A DNA stretch of 7,430 nt. Source: an uncultured Collinsella sp. Lineage in GTDB: Bacteria > Actinomycetota > Coriobacteriia > Coriobacteriales > Coriobacteriaceae. The notes under the pieces were generated by a model. It worked only from the letters and a program-made list of their open reading frames with translations, made no database searches and was not told the origin of the DNA. Positions 6,870 to 7,430 of the stretch are shown here, piece after piece. Location: assembly GCA_900541885.1 (NCBI GenBank), contig UQKW01000047.1, positions 1 to 7,430 of the forward strand, written 5' to 3'. The position numbers and the translations under genes were made by a program. Within the stretch, counting starts at the first letter, position 1. The number at the start of each line of letters is the position of its first letter.

Positions 6870-7406
6870 ATGGAAGCCAACGGAATCGTACTGTCGCCCG
6901 ACCCTCGTCTGCGTCAGGAGTGCGCCGTCATCGAGGAGATCACCCCGGCGATCGAGGCGCTTGCCGAGAAGATGAAGAAGATGATGTTCGAGAACGGCGG
7001 TTGCGGTCTTGCCGCCCCGCAGATCGGCGAGCTCATTCAGCTCGTCACCATCGACTGCGACTACAGCGACAAGAACGACTACGACCCGTACGTGCTCATC
7101 AATCCCGTGATTGTTGAGCAGAGCGACCATCTGGTGCCGTTTAGCGAGGGCTGCCTTTCCATCCCTGGCATTAGCTGCGAGATCGAGCGTCCCGATCATG
7201 TCGTCGTCGAGGCGTACGATCTGGATGCCAACCTGATCCGCTATGAGGCCACGGGCGACCTGTTCTGCGTGTGCCTGCAGCACGAGATCGATCACCTGCA
7301 CGGTAACACCATGTTCGAGCGACTGAAGCCGATGCAGAGGATCAAGGCAGTCAAGGAATACCAGGACGCCCTGGCCCGCGGCGCTCGACCGGGCGAGACG
7401 GAGTAG
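6870..7406 (+). CDS. def: Peptide deformylase
   Basis: Removes the formyl group from the N-terminal methionine of nascent proteins at the ribosome, using a bound metal, usually Fe(II). The product has 178 residues, normal for the family, and all three signature motifs: GCGLAAPQ (44-51), EGCLS (93-97, metal ligand Cys95) and QHEIDH (137-142, metal ligands His138 and His142, catalytic Glu139). The C-terminal helix is followed by a short charged tail. It begins 18 nt after the priA stop and no terminator separates them, so the two are probably co-transcribed. In many bacteria def is followed by fmt (methionyl-tRNA formyltransferase), but the window ends 24 nt later. The start at 6870 is chosen by the ribosome binding site over the ATG at 6864. 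Confidence 0.97.
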   Translation: MEANGIVLSPDPRLRQECAVIEEITPAIEALAEKMKKMMFENGGCGLAAPQIGELIQLVTIDCDYSDKNDYDPYVLINPVIVEQSDHLVPFSEGCLSIPGISCEIERPDHVVVEAYDLDANLIRYEATGDLFCVCLQHEIDHLHGNTMFERLKPMQRIKAVKEYQDALARGARPGETE

Positions 7407-7430
7407 GTTTGTCCGTCCCCGGGGCACCCG

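Noticed and set aside
6078..7427. A 449-codon open frame antisense to priA and def
   Set aside because: It spans parts of two well-supported genes and their junction on the opposite strand, and its product resembles no family. It is a shadow frame.
7407..7430. Possible start of another gene after def
   Set aside because: Only 24 nt remain, with no start codon plus ribosome binding site visible. A following fmt is plausible from other genomes but cannot be seen here.

Overview
The window is a GC-rich, gene-dense stretch of bacterial chromosome made of core housekeeping genes. I infer a high-GC anaerobe of the Coriobacteriia type (Collinsella-like). The grounds are strong G/C bias at third codon positions, an oxygen-labile Fe-S serine dehydratase, a MetK and PriA that read more like Firmicutes proteins than like mycobacterial or Streptomyces ones, and short palindromic elements between genes. 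This placement comes from recall and was not tested by any search.

Layout from left to right. On the minus strand lies the N-terminal 320 codons of an iron-sulfur L-serine dehydratase (beta, ACT and alpha regions in one chain), cut by the left edge. Its 307-nt upstream gap holds a long nested palindrome of about 136 nt and the strong intrinsic terminator of the next gene. That gene is metK (S-adenosylmethionine synthetase), also on the minus strand. A 283-nt divergent intergenic region follows. It carries candidate promoters facing both ways and, between them, a 97-nt REP/MITE-like inverted repeat. On the plus strand come gltX (glutamyl-tRNA synthetase) with an intrinsic terminator, then priA (replication restart helicase), then def (peptide deformylase) 18 nt downstream of priA. 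Only 24 nt follow def.

The genes do not form one pathway. metK and the serine dehydratase belong to amino-acid and one-carbon metabolism. gltX and def serve translation, and priA serves replication restart. priA and def look like one transcription unit, often continued by fmt in other bacteria, but that part lies outside the window.

I found no phage, IS transposase, CRISPR array, defence system, tRNA or rRNA, and no clearly new multi-gene system. The points most worth checking are an exact beta-clamp-binding pentapeptide (QLSLF) at the extreme N-terminus of PriA on a Pro/Ala/Glu-rich tether, the two intergenic palindromic elements, and the beta-ACT-alpha architecture of the serine dehydratase.
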